A stretch of 64,000 bases of DNA from Oceanobacillus damuensis (GCF_001618145.1 NZ_KV392043.1:127726-191725), one strand, 5' to 3'; shown: positions 31,506 to 41,107, counted from the first letter of the stretch. Notes: generated from the letters alone by a model not told the origin. Numbers and translations: made by a program.

Positions 31506-32935
31506 TGAATTTTGAAACGATTATTGGACTAGAGGTTCACGTAGAATTAAAAACGAATTCTAAAATTTTCAGCCCAAGCATCAATGAATTTGGTTCAAAC
31601 CCAAATACAAATGTAAACCCGATTGATCTTGGGTACCCAGGAACATTGCCGGTATTGAATGAAGAGGCGGTGAACTTCGCTATGAAAGCTGCAATGGCAC
31701 TAAACTGTGAAGTTGCAACTGACACGAAATTTGACCGTAAAAACTATTTCTATCCGGATAACCCGAAAGCATATCAGATTTCACAATTTGACAAGCCGAT
31801 CGGTGAACATGGCTGGATTGAAATCGAAGTCAATGGCAAGAAAAAGAAAATTGGCATTACCCGCCTTCATTTGGAGGAAGACGCAGGTAAACTGACACAT
31901 GGCGAAGACGGTTATTCCTATGTCGATTTTAACCGCCAAGGGACACCATTGATCGAAATCGTATCTGAGCCGGATATGCGCTCACCAGAAGAAGCATATG
32001 CCTATTTGGAAAAACTGAAAAACATCATTCAGTATACTGGTGTTTCCGATGTGAAAATGCAGGAAGGTTCACTAAGATGTGATGCCAACATATCGTTAAG
32101 ACCGATTGGACAGGAAGCGTTCGGTACAAAAGCAGAATTGAAAAACCTGAACTCCTTCTCCTTTGTACAAAAAGGTCTTGAGTTCGAAGAGAAACGTCAG
32201 GAAAAGGTATTGCTTTCAGGTGGAGAAATCTTACAAGAAACACGCCGTTACGATGAGAAAACAAAAGAAACCATTCTAATGCGTGTCAAAGAAGGTTCTG
32301 ATGACTATCGTTATTTCCTTGAGCCAGATCTTGTTCCATTATATATTGATGAAGAATGGAAAGAGCGTGTACGCAGTGAAATTCCAGAGCTTCCGGATGC
32401 CCGAAGAGAGCGTTATGTTTCCGAGCTTGGATTATCGGAATACGATGCAGATGTACTGACAGCATCCAAGCAAATGTCTGATTTCTTTGAGGAAGCCGTT
32501 GAGCACGGAGGAGATATCAAACAGGTTTCCAACTGGTTGATGGGCGAAGTCTCTGCATACATGAATAAGCATTACAAAGAACTGCAGGAATTGGCTATTA
32601 CACCGGACGCATTGGCTAAGATGATTAAGCTGATTGAAGATGGAACCATTTCATCCAAGATTGCGAAGAAAGTATTCGCAGAGCTGGTTGAAAAAGGTGG
32701 CGATCCGGAACAGATTGTAAAAGATCAAGGTCTTGTCCAAATTTCGGACCCTGAACAGCTGAAAGAAATCGTCAATAAAATTCTTGATGAAAACGAGCAA
32801 TCTATCATCGATTTCAAAAGTGGGAAAGGGAAGGCCAAAGGATTTCTCGTTGGTCAAATCATGAAGGCAACAAAAGGCCAGGCAAACCCGCCATTGGTAA
32901 ACAAAATCCTTGCAGAAGAATTGGAAAAAAGATAA
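31505..32935 (+). CDS. gatB: Glu-tRNA(Gln) amidotransferase subunit GatB
   Basis: The 476-residue tRNA-binding kinase subunit that phosphorylates the misacylated glutamate before amidation. It starts [14 protein letters not shown], the family hallmark, and contains [17 protein letters not shown]. The C-terminal YqeY-like tail domain lies after about residue 330. TAATG overlap with gatA. Confidence 0.97.
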   Translation: MNFETIIGLEVHVELKTNSKIFSPSINEFGSNPNTNVNPIDLGYPGTLPVLNEEAVNFAMKAAMALNCEVATDTKFDRKNYFYPDNPKAYQISQFDKPIGEHGWIEIEVNGKKKKIGITRLHLEEDAGKLTHGEDGYSYVDFNRQGTPLIEIVSEPDMRSPEEAYAYLEKLKNIIQYTGVSDVKMQEGSLRCDANISLRPIGQEAFGTKAELKNLNSFSFVQKGLEFEEKRQEKVLLSGGEILQETRRYDEKTKETILMRVKEGSDDYRYFLEPDLVPLYIDEEWKERVRSEIPELPDARRERYVSELGLSEYDADVLTASKQMSDFFEEAVEHGGDIKQVSNWLMGEVSAYMNKHYKELQELAITPDALAKMIKLIEDGTISSKIAKKVFAELVEKGGDPEQIVKDQGLVQISDPEQLKEIVNKILDENEQSIIDFKSGKGKAKGFLVGQIMKATKGQANPPLVNKILAEELEKR

Positions 32936-32946
32936 ATCATTTTTCT

Positions 32947-32974
32947 AGGCTGCCATTTCTTGGAATGGCAGCCT
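32947..32974 (+). terminator. Hairpin after gatB
   Basis: aggctgccatt and aatggcagcct form a perfect 11-bp stem with a 6-nt loop, 11 nt after the gatB stop. No T-run follows, so termination may be partial. Confidence 0.6.
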
Positions 32975-33089
32975 CAAATATGTCAGTCTCAAACTTTTCA
33001 AATCGATGGAAAAGGTCTATGATATGGATAGACATTAAGAAAAATTAACATCAAAGTAACCCTTCATTATATTTGGGGGAGGAAATAAA

Positions 33090-33998
33090 ATGAAAAAGGC
33101 CCGAATAATATATAACCCAACATCTGGGCGCGAAGCAATAAAACGAGCACTGCCTGGTATTCTGGAAAGGTTGGAAGTAGCTGGGTATGAAACCTCTGCA
33201 CATGCAACCACCTGTGAAGGCGACGGCATTAAAGCAGCAAAAATCGCTGTGGAACGTGGCTATGATCTAGTGGTGGCAGCTGGTGGAGACGGGACAATCA
33301 ACGAGGTTATAAATGGGCTCGCAGAACGGGAAGGTCGACCGAAGCTTGGGATCATTCCATCTGGGACAACAAATGACTTTGCCAGGGCATTACATATTCC
33401 AAGAGATATAAAGAGCGCAGTTGATATTATTGTCTCCGGGAAATCAATGTTCCTTGATATTGGTAAAGTGAATGACCACTACTTTATAAATATTGCCGGT
33501 GGTGGAAAATTGACCGAGTTAACCTATGATGTACCAAGTAAGCTGAAAACAATGCTTGGACAGCTGGCGTATTATATGAAGGGAATTGAGATGCTCCCAT
33601 CCCTGAAGCCTACCAGAGTTAAGATTGAGTATGATGGGCAGGTAATGGAAGAGGACATCATGCTGTTTCTGGTTTCCAACACAAATTCAGTAGGCGGTTT
33701 CGAAAAACTTGCTCCTGACGCAAAAATGAATGATGGATATTTTGATTTGCTGATTTTACGCAAAATCAACCTTGCAGAATTCATCCAAATAGCAACCCTC
33801 GCTGTTAGAGGGGAGCATTTAAAAAGCAAGAATATCATCTACACACAGGCAAGAAATATAACAGTACACAACGATGAAAAGATGCAGTTGAATATCGACG
33901 GAGAATACGGTGGCCTGCTGCCAGGCAAATTCACAAACCTCCAGCGCCATATCGAGTTTTGTGTCCCCGAAGCGTTCATCGAGACAGAGGAAGACTGA
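33090..33998 (+). CDS. dgkB: Diacylglycerol kinase DgkB
   Basis: A 302-residue soluble lipid kinase that recycles diacylglycerol, formed during lipoteichoic acid synthesis, to phosphatidic acid. IYNPTSGRE (residues 6-14), AAGGDGTINEVINGL (about 64-78) and PSGTTNDFAR are the DAGK catalytic-domain motifs. SD gggggagg precedes the ATG. Position after gatB matches yerQ/dgkB. The stop codon lies in the loop of the terminator. Confidence 0.94.
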   Translation: MKKARIIYNPTSGREAIKRALPGILERLEVAGYETSAHATTCEGDGIKAAKIAVERGYDLVVAAGGDGTINEVINGLAEREGRPKLGIIPSGTTNDFARALHIPRDIKSAVDIIVSGKSMFLDIGKVNDHYFINIAGGGKLTELTYDVPSKLKTMLGQLAYYMKGIEMLPSLKPTRVKIEYDGQVMEEDIMLFLVSNTNSVGGFEKLAPDAKMNDGYFDLLILRKINLAEFIQIATLAVRGEHLKSKNIIYTQARNITVHNDEKMQLNIDGEYGGLLPGKFTNLQRHIEFCVPEAFIETEED

Positions 33999-34018
33999 GT
34001 AAGAGGTCTTCCTTTTTT
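33989..34018 (+). terminator. Terminator overlapping the dgkB stop codon
   Basis: ggaagac (33989-33995) pairs with gtcttcc (34006-34012), followed by six T. The last dgkB sense codons form the 5' arm. Confidence 0.88.
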
Positions 34019-34069
34019 GGTGCCTGTCACTCCCCGAATTTTGTCAAAAACCGAACAGTGCCAGGCACC
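34019..34069. repeat. GGTGCCTGTCAC dispersed repeat with hairpin
   Basis: ggtgcctgtcac (34019-34030) pairs with gtgccaggcacc (34058-34069) with one mismatch. The first 27 nt recur exactly, in reverse orientation, at 43746-43772. It lies directly after the dgkB terminator. Confidence 0.85.
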
Positions 34070-34177
34070 ACCCGAAATTTGTCGAATGGGATCCAAGCGG
34101 GTAATTTATCAACTTCCCGGAGAAAATATGGTAAGATAGGTACCACATAAACTTGTACGTAAAAGGAAGATATACAA

Positions 34178-35557
34178 ATGGCTAAACATACAGCTCCAGT
34201 AAATAAAAACGATACATTAACATTCACCTTCGAGGACTTGACCCACGAAGGAAATGGCGTTGCGAAAATTGATGGCTATCCATTATTTGTACCAAACGGC
34301 TTACCCGGTGAAGAAGCGATTGTTAAAGTAGTTAAAGCAAATAAAAATTTTGGCTTCGGCAAATTGCTTGAGCTCAAAACCGAAAGTCCTGAACGTGTCA
34401 CAGCTTCCTGCCATGTCCACTGCGGCGGGTGTCAGCTTCAGCATATGAGCTACAAGCTGCAGCTGGAAATGAAAGAAAATCAAGTGAGAAACGTGATGAA
34501 AAAGGTTGCACATCTTGATCATGTCCCAGTACATCCAATAATCGGAATGGAGAATCCACTGAATTACCGTAATAAAGTACAGATTCCTGTCGGGGAAAAG
34601 AACGGAGAACTCATTGTTGGGTTCTATCAAAAACGCAGCCACCGAATTCTCGAAAATATGGACACCTGCAGCATTCAGGATGAAACTATCAATGAAATTG
34701 TGAAAACAACCAGAGAGATTGCAAATCGCCTCGGCGTCAAAGCATATAACGAGGAAAAGCACAGTGGCGAATTGCGTCATATTATGGTGCGGACAGGCTA
34801 TGCGACGAACGAAGCAATGGTTGTATTGATTACACGATCTAATAAGCTACCTGGTAAAGAATTAATTATCAAAGAACTGACAGAGCAATTCCCGCAAATC
34901 AAGTCAATCATCCAAAATATCAATGATCAGCGTACAAGTGTCATTTTAGGAAACAAGACAAAAGTACTCTGGGGCGAAGAATATATATATGACAAAATCG
35001 GTGACATCACATTTGCAATCTCGGCAAAATCCTTTTTCCAGGTAAATCCTGGTCAGACAAAGATACTTTATGACAAGGCATTGGAATATGCCAAAATTGG
35101 CAGCGATGATACCGTTATTGACGCTTACTGCGGTATTGGTACCATTTCATTGTTCCTTGCTCAAAAGGCGAAAAAAGTATATGGAATAGAAGTAGTCCCA
35201 GAGGCAATCAATGACGCCAAAAACAATGCGAAGCTAAATGCTATAGACAATGCCGAATTCTTTGTGGGCGAAGCGGAAAGCGTAATGCCGGAATGGAAGA
35301 AAAACGGTTTTGATCCAGATGTTATTGTCGTCGATCCACCACGCAAAGGCTGTGACGCAGACTTTCTGCAGGCAATGCTTGATATGGAGCCGAAGCGAAT
35401 TGTATACGTGTCCTGCAATCCATCAACATTGGCCCGTGATCTCCGGATTCTTGAAGATGGCGGTTATGAGACAAAAGAAGTCCAGCCTGTTGATATGTTT
35501 CCCCAGACACCTCATGTTGAAGCTGTAGCGTGGCTGGAGAAGCGGGTGTCTAGTTAA
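34178..35557 (+). CDS. rlmCD: 23S rRNA (uracil-C5)-methyltransferase RlmCD
   Basis: A 459-residue SAM-dependent RNA m5U methyltransferase. A TRAM domain spans about 5-65; Cys78, Cys82, Cys85 and Cys164 are the 4Fe-4S ligands; [16 protein letters not shown] is the SAM site; DPPRKGCD and the catalytic [11 protein letters not shown] follow. In B. subtilis the protein in this position (YefA) methylates U747 and U1939. The start is preceded by ggaag, a modest SD. Confidence 0.94.
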   Translation: MAKHTAPVNKNDTLTFTFEDLTHEGNGVAKIDGYPLFVPNGLPGEEAIVKVVKANKNFGFGKLLELKTESPERVTASCHVHCGGCQLQHMSYKLQLEMKENQVRNVMKKVAHLDHVPVHPIIGMENPLNYRNKVQIPVGEKNGELIVGFYQKRSHRILENMDTCSIQDETINEIVKTTREIANRLGVKAYNEEKHSGELRHIMVRTGYATNEAMVVLITRSNKLPGKELIIKELTEQFPQIKSIIQNINDQRTSVILGNKTKVLWGEEYIYDKIGDITFAISAKSFFQVNPGQTKILYDKALEYAKIGSDDTVIDAYCGIGTISLFLAQKAKKVYGIEVVPEAINDAKNNAKLNAIDNAEFFVGEAESVMPEWKKNGFDPDVIVVDPPRKGCDADFLQAMLDMEPKRIVYVSCNPSTLARDLRILEDGGYETKEVQPVDMFPQTPHVEAVAWLEKRVSS

Positions 35558-35858
35558 TTTAAACATCCCGCAAACATAATAAACATTTCCGATTCCAACC
35601 CTGATTTTCGTAAAAATAAACATTTTCGATTTTCTGGGTTGGATCCTATAATTTCCCGGTTCTTATCAATTGAAACCCGGGATTTTCCATGTCCCCTTCA
35701 ATACTTGTAAATATTAAAGTGTATAATGATTAAAATAAATATAGATTGATAAAAAGTGCTTAAGCATGGTATAAGTAAAAGATGCAAAGATATCTTTGCT
35801 TATTAATTTTGAGACTAGGTTTTGACCAGGTAACATAATGAGAGGATTTGGATTGAAT
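35558..35858. other. Intergenic region rlmCD-dus
   Basis: About 300 bp. tccaaccc near 35595 pairs with gggttgga near 35636, and cccgg/cccggg occurs near 35660-35690; either could end the rlmCD transcript, though neither has a T-run. A TATAAT lies at 35722-35727 without a clear -35. Confidence 0.4.
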
Positions 35859-36842
35859 ATGATAGATAATTTTTGGCGTGATTTACCAAGGCCATTTTTT
35901 GTATTGGCACCGATGGAAGATGTGACAGACGTTGTTTTCCGCCATGTGGTGAGTGAAGCTGGCAGACCTGATGTGTTTTTTACCGAGTTTACAAACTCTG
36001 TAAGTTATTGTCACCCAGAGGGGAAAGAAAGTGTGCGTGGGCGCTTGACTTTTACAGAGGATGAACAACCAATGGTAGCCCATATATGGGGAGATCAGCC
36101 TGAACACTTTCGGCAAATGAGTATTGGTATGGCCGAGCTTGGATTTCGAGGTGTCGATATCAATATGGGCTGTCCAGTCCCTAATGTGGCAGGGAAAGGG
36201 AAAGGGTGCGGTCTGATCCGCCGTCCGGAAGTAGCAGCAGAGCTAATAGAAGCAGCGAAAGCGGGAGGGTTGCCCGTAAGTGTGAAGACAAGACTTGGTT
36301 ACACGAACGTAGACGAATGGCACGACTGGTTAACGCACATATTAAAACAGGATATTGCGAATCTTTCCATTCATCTTCGTACAAAAAAGGAAATGAGTAA
36401 AGTAGATGCTCATTGGGAACTGATTCCGGAGATAAAGAAACTTCGTGACCAGGTGGCACCAAATACTCTTTTGACGATTAATGGAGATATCCCTGACCGT
36501 CAAACCGGCTTACAGCTCGCTCATCAATACGGTGTGGACGGGATTATGATTGGGCGTGGCATTTTTAAGAATCCATTTGCCTTTGAAAAGGAGACGAAAG
36601 ATCATAGTAGTCAAGAATTGCTTGATCTCTTAAGGTTGCATTTGGATCTCTTTGATAAATATTCGAAATTAGAAGCCCGTCCGTTCAGGCCCTTGCGTCG
36701 CTTCTTTAAGATATATGTCCGTGGGATTCGAGGAGCGGGTGAGTTAAGAAATCAGTTGATGAGTACAGAGTCAACAGATGAAGTGCGTGCATTGCTTGAT
36801 AACTTTGAGCGAAAGAATGTTGACGTGGCGGGGGGACAGTAG
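35859..36842 (+). CDS. tRNA dihydrouridine synthase
   Basis: An FMN-dependent enzyme of 327 residues that reduces uridine to dihydrouridine in t[14 protein letters not shown] is the FMN-binding N-terminal motif; catalytic Cys is in [17 protein letters not shown] and [15 protein letters not shown] bind phosphate. ATG 35859 gives the conserved [18 protein letters not shown] start; ATG 35838 is in frame but has a poor SD. It stands alone. Confidence 0.92.
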   Translation: MIDNFWRDLPRPFFVLAPMEDVTDVVFRHVVSEAGRPDVFFTEFTNSVSYCHPEGKESVRGRLTFTEDEQPMVAHIWGDQPEHFRQMSIGMAELGFRGVDINMGCPVPNVAGKGKGCGLIRRPEVAAELIEAAKAGGLPVSVKTRLGYTNVDEWHDWLTHILKQDIANLSIHLRTKKEMSKVDAHWELIPEIKKLRDQVAPNTLLTINGDIPDRQTGLQLAHQYGVDGIMIGRGIFKNPFAFEKETKDHSSQELLDLLRLHLDLFDKYSKLEARPFRPLRRFFKIYVRGIRGAGELRNQLMSTESTDEVRALLDNFERKNVDVAGGQ

Positions 36843-37388
36843 AAGCTTCCCAATTCAATGCAAGGTGAAATCACAGATCGGTAGGAACGTGGGATTCCAC
36901 AGTGCAAGCTTTAGCAGGAAGACTTAAAATACGCTAATAATAACGAAACAAATACAGAGGAAAATAGAAATAAAAATTAAATAAGGAGAATCATATGGGG
37001 AGCTATTATTACCTTATTACACTTTCTGCTGGAGCTTGTTTAACCTTTGTATTTCCTAATCAAGCAAATGATTCTACATGTAAACGATTATATTAAATAC
37101 AAATTACATTACTTTCATTATATCCAAGATGGGATAATAATTGGGGTTTTAGTCAAGAACAAATGAAATTGGTGGAAGAGTTAAACTAGGAGATCATAAA
37201 TTTTCATATAATAATGATTTATGGTGGCTGCGTAAACAGAAGGGCAAATTACTTTATAACTTTTTTATCAATTAAGCCAAGCCGACTAAGAATGATTGGA
37301 AAAAATAGGAAATAGATAAAGCTTTTGGTCCCGAAGATAATGTGGAATATTCTTTTCTCTATTTTTTCGTTACTAGGAAGTGCCATAC
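36843..37388. other. Gene-poor stretch with probable decayed coding remnants
   Basis: Several short frames look protein-like but are broken. One, near 37097-37188, reads IQITLLSLYPRW...QEQMKLVEELN before a stop. Another, near 37175-37276, reads GDHKFSYNNDLWWLRKQKGK...NFFIN before a stop. They lie in different frames and could be pieces of one pseudogene with the small ORF at 36995. I do not recognise the parent family. Confidence 0.4.
36995..37096 (+). CDS. Possible 33-aa hydrophobic peptide or truncated gene start
   Basis: ATG with SD aaggag 6 nt upstream codes for a 33-residue peptide with a hydrophobic N-terminal half (YYYLITLSAGACLTFVF) and a polar tail. It could be the signal-like start of a decayed secreted protein whose remnants follow to about 37276. 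No family recognised. Confidence 0.3.
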   Translation: MGSYYYLITLSAGACLTFVFPNQANDSTCKRLY

Positions 37389-38174
37389 CTATAAATTTAT
37401 CTCTTGCTTTTCATCTGATGTTTCTGCTGTTTTTATAATTCCCACTAGAAGTATTATCCACAAAGGGGCATTCCCGATGGCATGAACCGCAAAAGAAGCC
37501 CACGTAGATTCAGTATATTGTGCAATTAATGGGGCTGCCATCATACTAGGAATCATTCCGATAACGTGCCATTTCAGTGCAATATGTAACACCCAAGCCC
37601 ATAGAAACCCATTAATTACCCAAGCCATATTTCCAAACATTATTTCTTGTATCGGTAAAAGATATCCTCGCCACATCATTTCTTCACTGAACATTGCCAG
37701 TAAGTGAATGGGTATAAATAATATTAGTAGCTTCCAGTTACCTTTTAATGGAACACCAAAAAACTCTCTTGGAGGAATATCGAATTTTTTTAGGGGGTTA
37801 AATGGTGCAGGTAGATAGCTGGGTGGTGATAATAGTTTATACTTTGCTAATACCTTTCCTATTGGTTCCAGAACTTGGTCAAAGACGATAGTTAATATAA
37901 CGGCCAAACCAACCCAAAGCCAATCATTTCTGCTTATAGGATTTAAACGGAACCGTTGCTGAATGGTTTCAATGGTTAAAGTTCCACCTTCGAGAACGAT
38001 ATACAAACCTATGGATAAAGGTAATAACAGCAGAACTGGGATCCACAACCAAAACCAGAAAGAATAAATTAAAGGGATACCTTTCCTCACCATTTTCGGA
38101 GTACCATAAAAGACACCATAATATACGAGAATGCCTGGTATTGCAAACAACAAAATCTGTATCCATATTGACAT
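37389..38174 (-). CDS. CPBP family intramembrane metalloprotease
   Basis: A 261-residue multi-pass membrane protein of the CPBP (CAAX protease/Abi) family. EEMMWRGY at 164-171 is the glutamate motif, and histidines in WVLHIALKWH lie in a later helix. Family members act as prenyl-protein proteases or in bacteriocin self-immunity; the substrate here is unknown. The frame extends to 38189, but ATG 38174 is 9 nt after tggag on the minus strand. Base composition is more AT-rich than the pur region. Confidence 0.85.
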   Translation of the reverse strand: MSIWIQILLFAIPGILVYYGVFYGTPKMVRKGIPLIYSFWFWLWIPVLLLLPLSIGLYIVLEGGTLTIETIQQRFRLNPISRNDWLWVGLAVILTIVFDQVLEPIGKVLAKYKLLSPPSYLPAPFNPLKKFDIPPREFFGVPLKGNWKLLILFIPIHLLAMFSEEMMWRGYLLPIQEIMFGNMAWVINGFLWAWVLHIALKWHVIGMIPSMMAAPLIAQYTESTWASFAVHAIGNAPLWIILLVGIIKTAETSDEKQEINL

Positions 38175-38436
38175 CTGGTAACACTCCATCTTTAATTAAT
38201 TCTTAACCCCACACGCAGGAATTTTTTTGGTTACCTTTTGATAACTGTTTCAAATCTTTGATGCTTAACTTTTCTTCTCTATTATAAGGTAAGCTAGAAT
38301 ATTTTTTCCACACAATAATCCGAATATCTTGAAACTTTAACTTATATTTATACTTGTAAATAAAAACCGGAAAGGAAAAGTTATTCATACATTCATCCAA
38401 AAGATTGATATTTCTCACAATATTTTTTCTCTATGA

Positions 38437-38464
38437 TATAATAGGTTCATAAGTTTAAACTTAT
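38437..38464 (+). promoter_or_regulatory. ArsR promoter -10 and 16-bp palindromic operator
   Basis: A perfect TATAAT (38437-38442) is followed by a perfect 16-bp palindrome, ataagtttaaacttat (38449-38464), over the expected start site. This is a good site for autoregulation by the ArsR-type protein coded 21 bp later. The -35 is poor. Confidence 0.7.
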
Positions 38465-38485
38465 TGACGTTAGAAGGGAATTAGC

Positions 38486-38806
38486 ATGGTAAGCCCAAAT
38501 AATAGATCACTCATGGATATTTTTAGAGAAAACACAGCATTGTTACAGGCTTTAGGTGATCCGATAAGACAAAATATAATTATTATTTTAGGAGAAAGAG
38601 GAAAACTAAATGTAAGTGAAATAACCGCTTTAGCTGATATTTCGAGGCCAGCAGTATCACATCACCTTAAAATTCTCAAAGATGCAGAAGTTATCAAAAT
38701 GGAAAGACAAGGGAAAAATAATATTTATTATTTAGATGCAAGGAAAAAATTACAAAGTTTAAAAGGTTTAATCGAAGAAGTAGAAAGGCAGATGAATATG
38801 GCTTGA
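38486..38806 (+). CDS. ArsR family transcriptional regulator
   Basis: A 106-residue winged-helix repressor. The LGDPIRQNIIIIL start helix, SEITALADISRPAVSHHLKILKDAEVI recognition region (about 46-72) and beta wing (RQGKNNIYYL) are typical. There is no CxC metal-binding motif, so a metal sensor is unlikely; the signal is unknown. SD agaaggg. The next gene, 21 nt later, codes for an SRPBCC protein, a pairing also seen in the SRPBCC/ArsR operons of other bacteria. Confidence 0.9.
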   Translation: MVSPNNRSLMDIFRENTALLQALGDPIRQNIIIILGERGKLNVSEITALADISRPAVSHHLKILKDAEVIKMERQGKNNIYYLDARKKLQSLKGLIEEVERQMNMA

Positions 38807-38827
38807 ATCAAAAAGGGAGGAAGTTTC

Positions 38828-39274
38828 ATGGCTCGATTCAGTAATACATTGATGATTTCATCCGATGCAAAAGACGTATTTCATTACCTTGCAAAAATGG
38901 AAAACTTCACCGTCTGGAATTATGCAGTTCAACAAATAACAAAAGTAAAATCAACTGAAGGTATTGTTGGTTCCAAGTATCATTTGTTAAGAGGGATGGG
39001 TTTACAGTCTTTTGAGGAAATAGTAATCACCGAATATGTGCCAAACGAAAGATTGACTTTTGATGCATCTGGAAAAGTCTTTTCTTATAGGATGGCGTAT
39101 GAATTGGAACAGCAAAGCCAAGGGACATTATTAACCAACAAGGCCGAAATTATTTCATCAGGAATGAAAGGCATCATGATCGGGATTATGAAAAACAACA
39201 TAAAGAAAGCCGTAAATCAGAACTTACATGTCTTGAAAAGTCTTTTCGATAATGAAAAGTCTGAATTTATCTAA
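38828..39274 (+). CDS. SRPBCC family protein
   Basis: A 148-residue protein of the START/polyketide-cyclase-like fold with an internal ligand cavity. The pattern FSNTLMISSDAKDVFHYLAKMENFTVWN at the N-terminus and the amphipathic C-terminal helix (about 115-140) support this. The ligand is unknown. It is co-transcribed with the ArsR regulator (21 nt gap, SD aaaaagggagg) and may bind the inducer or act on it. Confidence 0.82.
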   Translation: MARFSNTLMISSDAKDVFHYLAKMENFTVWNYAVQQITKVKSTEGIVGSKYHLLRGMGLQSFEEIVITEYVPNERLTFDASGKVFSYRMAYELEQQSQGTLLTNKAEIISSGMKGIMIGIMKNNIKKAVNQNLHVLKSLFDNEKSEFI

Positions 39275-39438
39275 ATGTACCTCCCATTTTTAGTTATCCC
39301 CTTTAGTGAAAGATTGGGCAACGCGAATATTAAAGATTATTGGAAATCGACACCGAACAGTGAGCGAGCATATTCTGATTAATCATTTGCAACGACAAAT
39401 CCAACCGGTTGTGCCATCGCCAAATCAATTTGAAATCA

Positions 39439-39470
39439 GACTGAATTCACTAATGGGTTCAGTCTTTTTT
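39439..39470 (+). terminator. Terminator of the ArsR-SRPBCC operon
   Basis: gactgaa (39439-39445) pairs with ttcagtc (39458-39464), followed by six T. Confidence 0.85.
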
Positions 39471-39674
39471 CTTTATATAGCACTTATCCACACTTCTGCC
39501 TGTTCTAGACTCATGGTGAAATTTCCATTCAGTTGTTTTCAGTTCTTATATCAAAGAATCTCTTTCCTTTTAAATCTTTTTTCCCTGTTATAAAAGAACC
39601 TGATATAAGAATTAAGAAGGAGCAAGCATGGATGGATTCTATCATAAATTTGGGTTAGGCTGTTAAAAAGTATT

Positions 39675-39703
39675 TTGAATATATGGTAGACTGGGTATAT
39701 GTT
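39675..39703 (+). promoter_or_regulatory. Possible promoter of the PAS-STAS gene
   Basis: TTGAAT (39675-39680) and TATGTT (39698-39703) are 17 bp apart. A SigB-like GGGTAT overlaps at 39693 but lacks a GTTT -35. Confidence 0.4.
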
Positions 39704-39800
39704 ATAGATATAGTGAAACTGTGTACTTAAATGGAACAGGTTCAATAAAGCTAGCATCAAATAGGTATATTTAAGTTTTGTAAAAAAAGGTGGAAAAATT

Positions 39801-40577
39801 ATGACCAATAGATCATTACCCATAAATATAACTGGCACAGATGCTTTAAATAGTATTGGAGAAAATATTATTATTGCTGATGTGAACTATAAAATTATTT
39901 GGTTAAATTCATATGCCAGACAATCACTTAATAAAATTGCTCCTTTGTATGGTTCTTCCAACTCAGATGACTTGATTGGCTTAAGCATGGATTTCTTTCA
40001 TAAAGAACCTGCACACCAGCGTCAAGTGATGTCCGGATTGGAAAATGGTCATAGAGCCAGAATCAATATTAAAAACAAATTTATTGCTGATATTGTAGTG
40101 ACACCAATAAAAAGCTTACAGCACCAAAATGAGGAGATTGAAGGTTACATGGTGATGCTTATGGATGTTACTAGCCAAGCGGATGAAGAAAAGAGGTTAC
40201 AGGAAAAAGTCAGGGAATTATCTGCTCCAATACTGAATATTTGGGATAACACTATAGCTCTTACCCTAGTGGGGGAATTTGATGTAAGTCGGGGAGAAAC
40301 AATAATACCAGCTGTGTTGGAGGAATGTATCTCAAACGAGGTAGAATTTGTTATGGTCAGTCTCAGCGGGATAAATAATTTTGATGACAGTGTAAGACAA
40401 ACACTTCAAAAATTATACGAGTGTTTAAAATTAATAGGAGTGCAATGCATTATAGTTGGTATTAAGCCAAACTTAGCAGTTAGAATTGGTGCGTTAAGCA
40501 ATATAGCTACTTTTAGTGATGCCCACGATGGGTTGAAATATATTATCAACCTACAGGAAAACAGCTCCATTAACTAA
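39801..40577 (+). CDS. PAS-STAS sensor protein, RsbR-like
   Basis: A 258-residue cytosolic protein. Residues about 12-122 form a PAS domain (GENIIIADVNYKIIWLNSYAR...GYMVMLMDVTSQ). A short coiled linker (ADEEKRLQEKVRELS) leads to a C-terminal STAS domain (about 140-250). RsbR paralogues of the stressosome have an N-terminal sensor plus a STAS domain with two phosphorylatable Thr; here the equivalent loops read FDVS and FDDS, with Ser in place of Thr (my alignment by eye). No rsbS, rsbT or sigB genes lie nearby. Partners are unknown. SD aaggtgg. Confidence 0.82.
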   Translation: MTNRSLPINITGTDALNSIGENIIIADVNYKIIWLNSYARQSLNKIAPLYGSSNSDDLIGLSMDFFHKEPAHQRQVMSGLENGHRARINIKNKFIADIVVTPIKSLQHQNEEIEGYMVMLMDVTSQADEEKRLQEKVRELSAPILNIWDNTIALTLVGEFDVSRGETIIPAVLEECISNEVEFVMVSLSGINNFDDSVRQTLQKLYECLKLIGVQCIIVGIKPNLAVRIGALSNIATFSDAHDGLKYIINLQENSSIN

Positions 40578-40718
40578 AGTACGTAAAATCTGAATGACCT
40601 TTTTTCTGACAAAAGATAGACTTATAATGTGATTTTCCAAAGACTGTACAACTTATCCAATCGGGTAAATTGTGACTTACATAGTATAATTTGTATCTTA
40701 GCAGAAGGGAGGGAAATC

Positions 40719-41000
40719 ATTTGGAAAAAAAACGACGATAATGTAGTTCTGCAAGAAGAGCAGGAGTGTCCAACATGCCCTGAAGGAACTGTTTGTGAAG
40801 ATAGTGACCTTCTATGTATAAACATTCCGTGTACGACTACGGTTGTACTTTTAGGGTTAATCCAATTGAATATTGGTCCTTTGTGTATTCGAGCTGGTTC
40901 AGTAGGTGACTTGGATAATTTAACAGATGAAGAAAAACTAGCACAATTACAGCAAGCTTTCGGTGCACTTAAAAATACGCTTCCAAACTTCACTGCGTAG
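40719..41000 (+). CDS. Small Cys-rich hypothetical protein with unclear start
   Basis: About 93 residues with six Cys: ECPTCPEG and VCED near the start, LLCINIPC in the middle, PLCIRAG later. A hydrophobic stretch, TTTVVLLGLIQLNIG, lies between them, and a helical acidic C-terminus follows (DLDNLTDEEKLAQLQQAFGALKNTL). A strong SD (aagggaggg, 40705-40713) lies ahead, but the correctly spaced TTG (40721) is out of frame by one base because of an A8 run (40725-40732). In frame, only ATT 40719 or ATC 40716 is near the SD. The frame is also open upstream to GTG 40629, without an SD. Family not recognised; a spore-surface or secreted disulfide protein is only a guess. Confidence 0.6.
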   Translation: MWKKNDDNVVLQEEQECPTCPEGTVCEDSDLLCINIPCTTTVVLLGLIQLNIGPLCIRAGSVGDLDNLTDEEKLAQLQQAFGALKNTLPNFTA

Positions 41001-41017
41001 AATAGCCATTGGGTAAT

Positions 41018-41107
41018 GAGGCTGGGACAAAAGCAGCTTAGGTATATAAAAATCCGAAGTCTGATTCAGAATTCTTTAGTTAGAATTCGAATTAGTTCGG
41101 ATTTTTT
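41018..41107 (+). repeat. GGCTGGGACAAAAG repeat with terminator-like stem, copy 1
   Basis: gaggctgggacaaaag (41018-41033) precedes aaaaatccgaa (41048-41058), which pairs with ttcggattttt (41096-41106). An inner gaattc...gaattc pair extends the structure. It lies 18 nt after the Cys-rich gene and would terminate it. The second copy is at 57148-57238 on the other strand. Confidence 0.85.

Larger units (their letters stand above)
39275..39800. other. Intergenic region with terminator and promoter
   Basis: The first half (39306-39420) has a short open frame (WATRILKIIGNRHRTVSEHILINHL) with no SD; I regard it as non-coding or a remnant. It contains the terminator at 39439-39470 and the promoter at 39675-39703. 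Confidence 0.5.

Noticed and set aside
34301-34780. 159-codon antisense ORF in rlmCD
   Set aside because: A shadow of the well-supported rlmCD frame; no SD and not protein-like.
38203-38418. Minus-strand ORF of 71 codons upstream of the ArsR gene
   Set aside because: GTG start without SD, very AT-rich, no recognisable domain; it also overlaps the probable ArsR promoter area. It may be a remnant, but I cannot support a gene.
39306-39593. Plus-strand ORF of 95 codons after the SRPBCC gene
   Set aside because: No SD, and it is crossed by the terminator at 39439-39470.
39693-39698. SigB -10 (GGGTAT) before the PAS-STAS gene
   Set aside because: No GTTT-type -35 at 12-15 bp; the overlapping TTGAAT-17-TATGTT explains it better.
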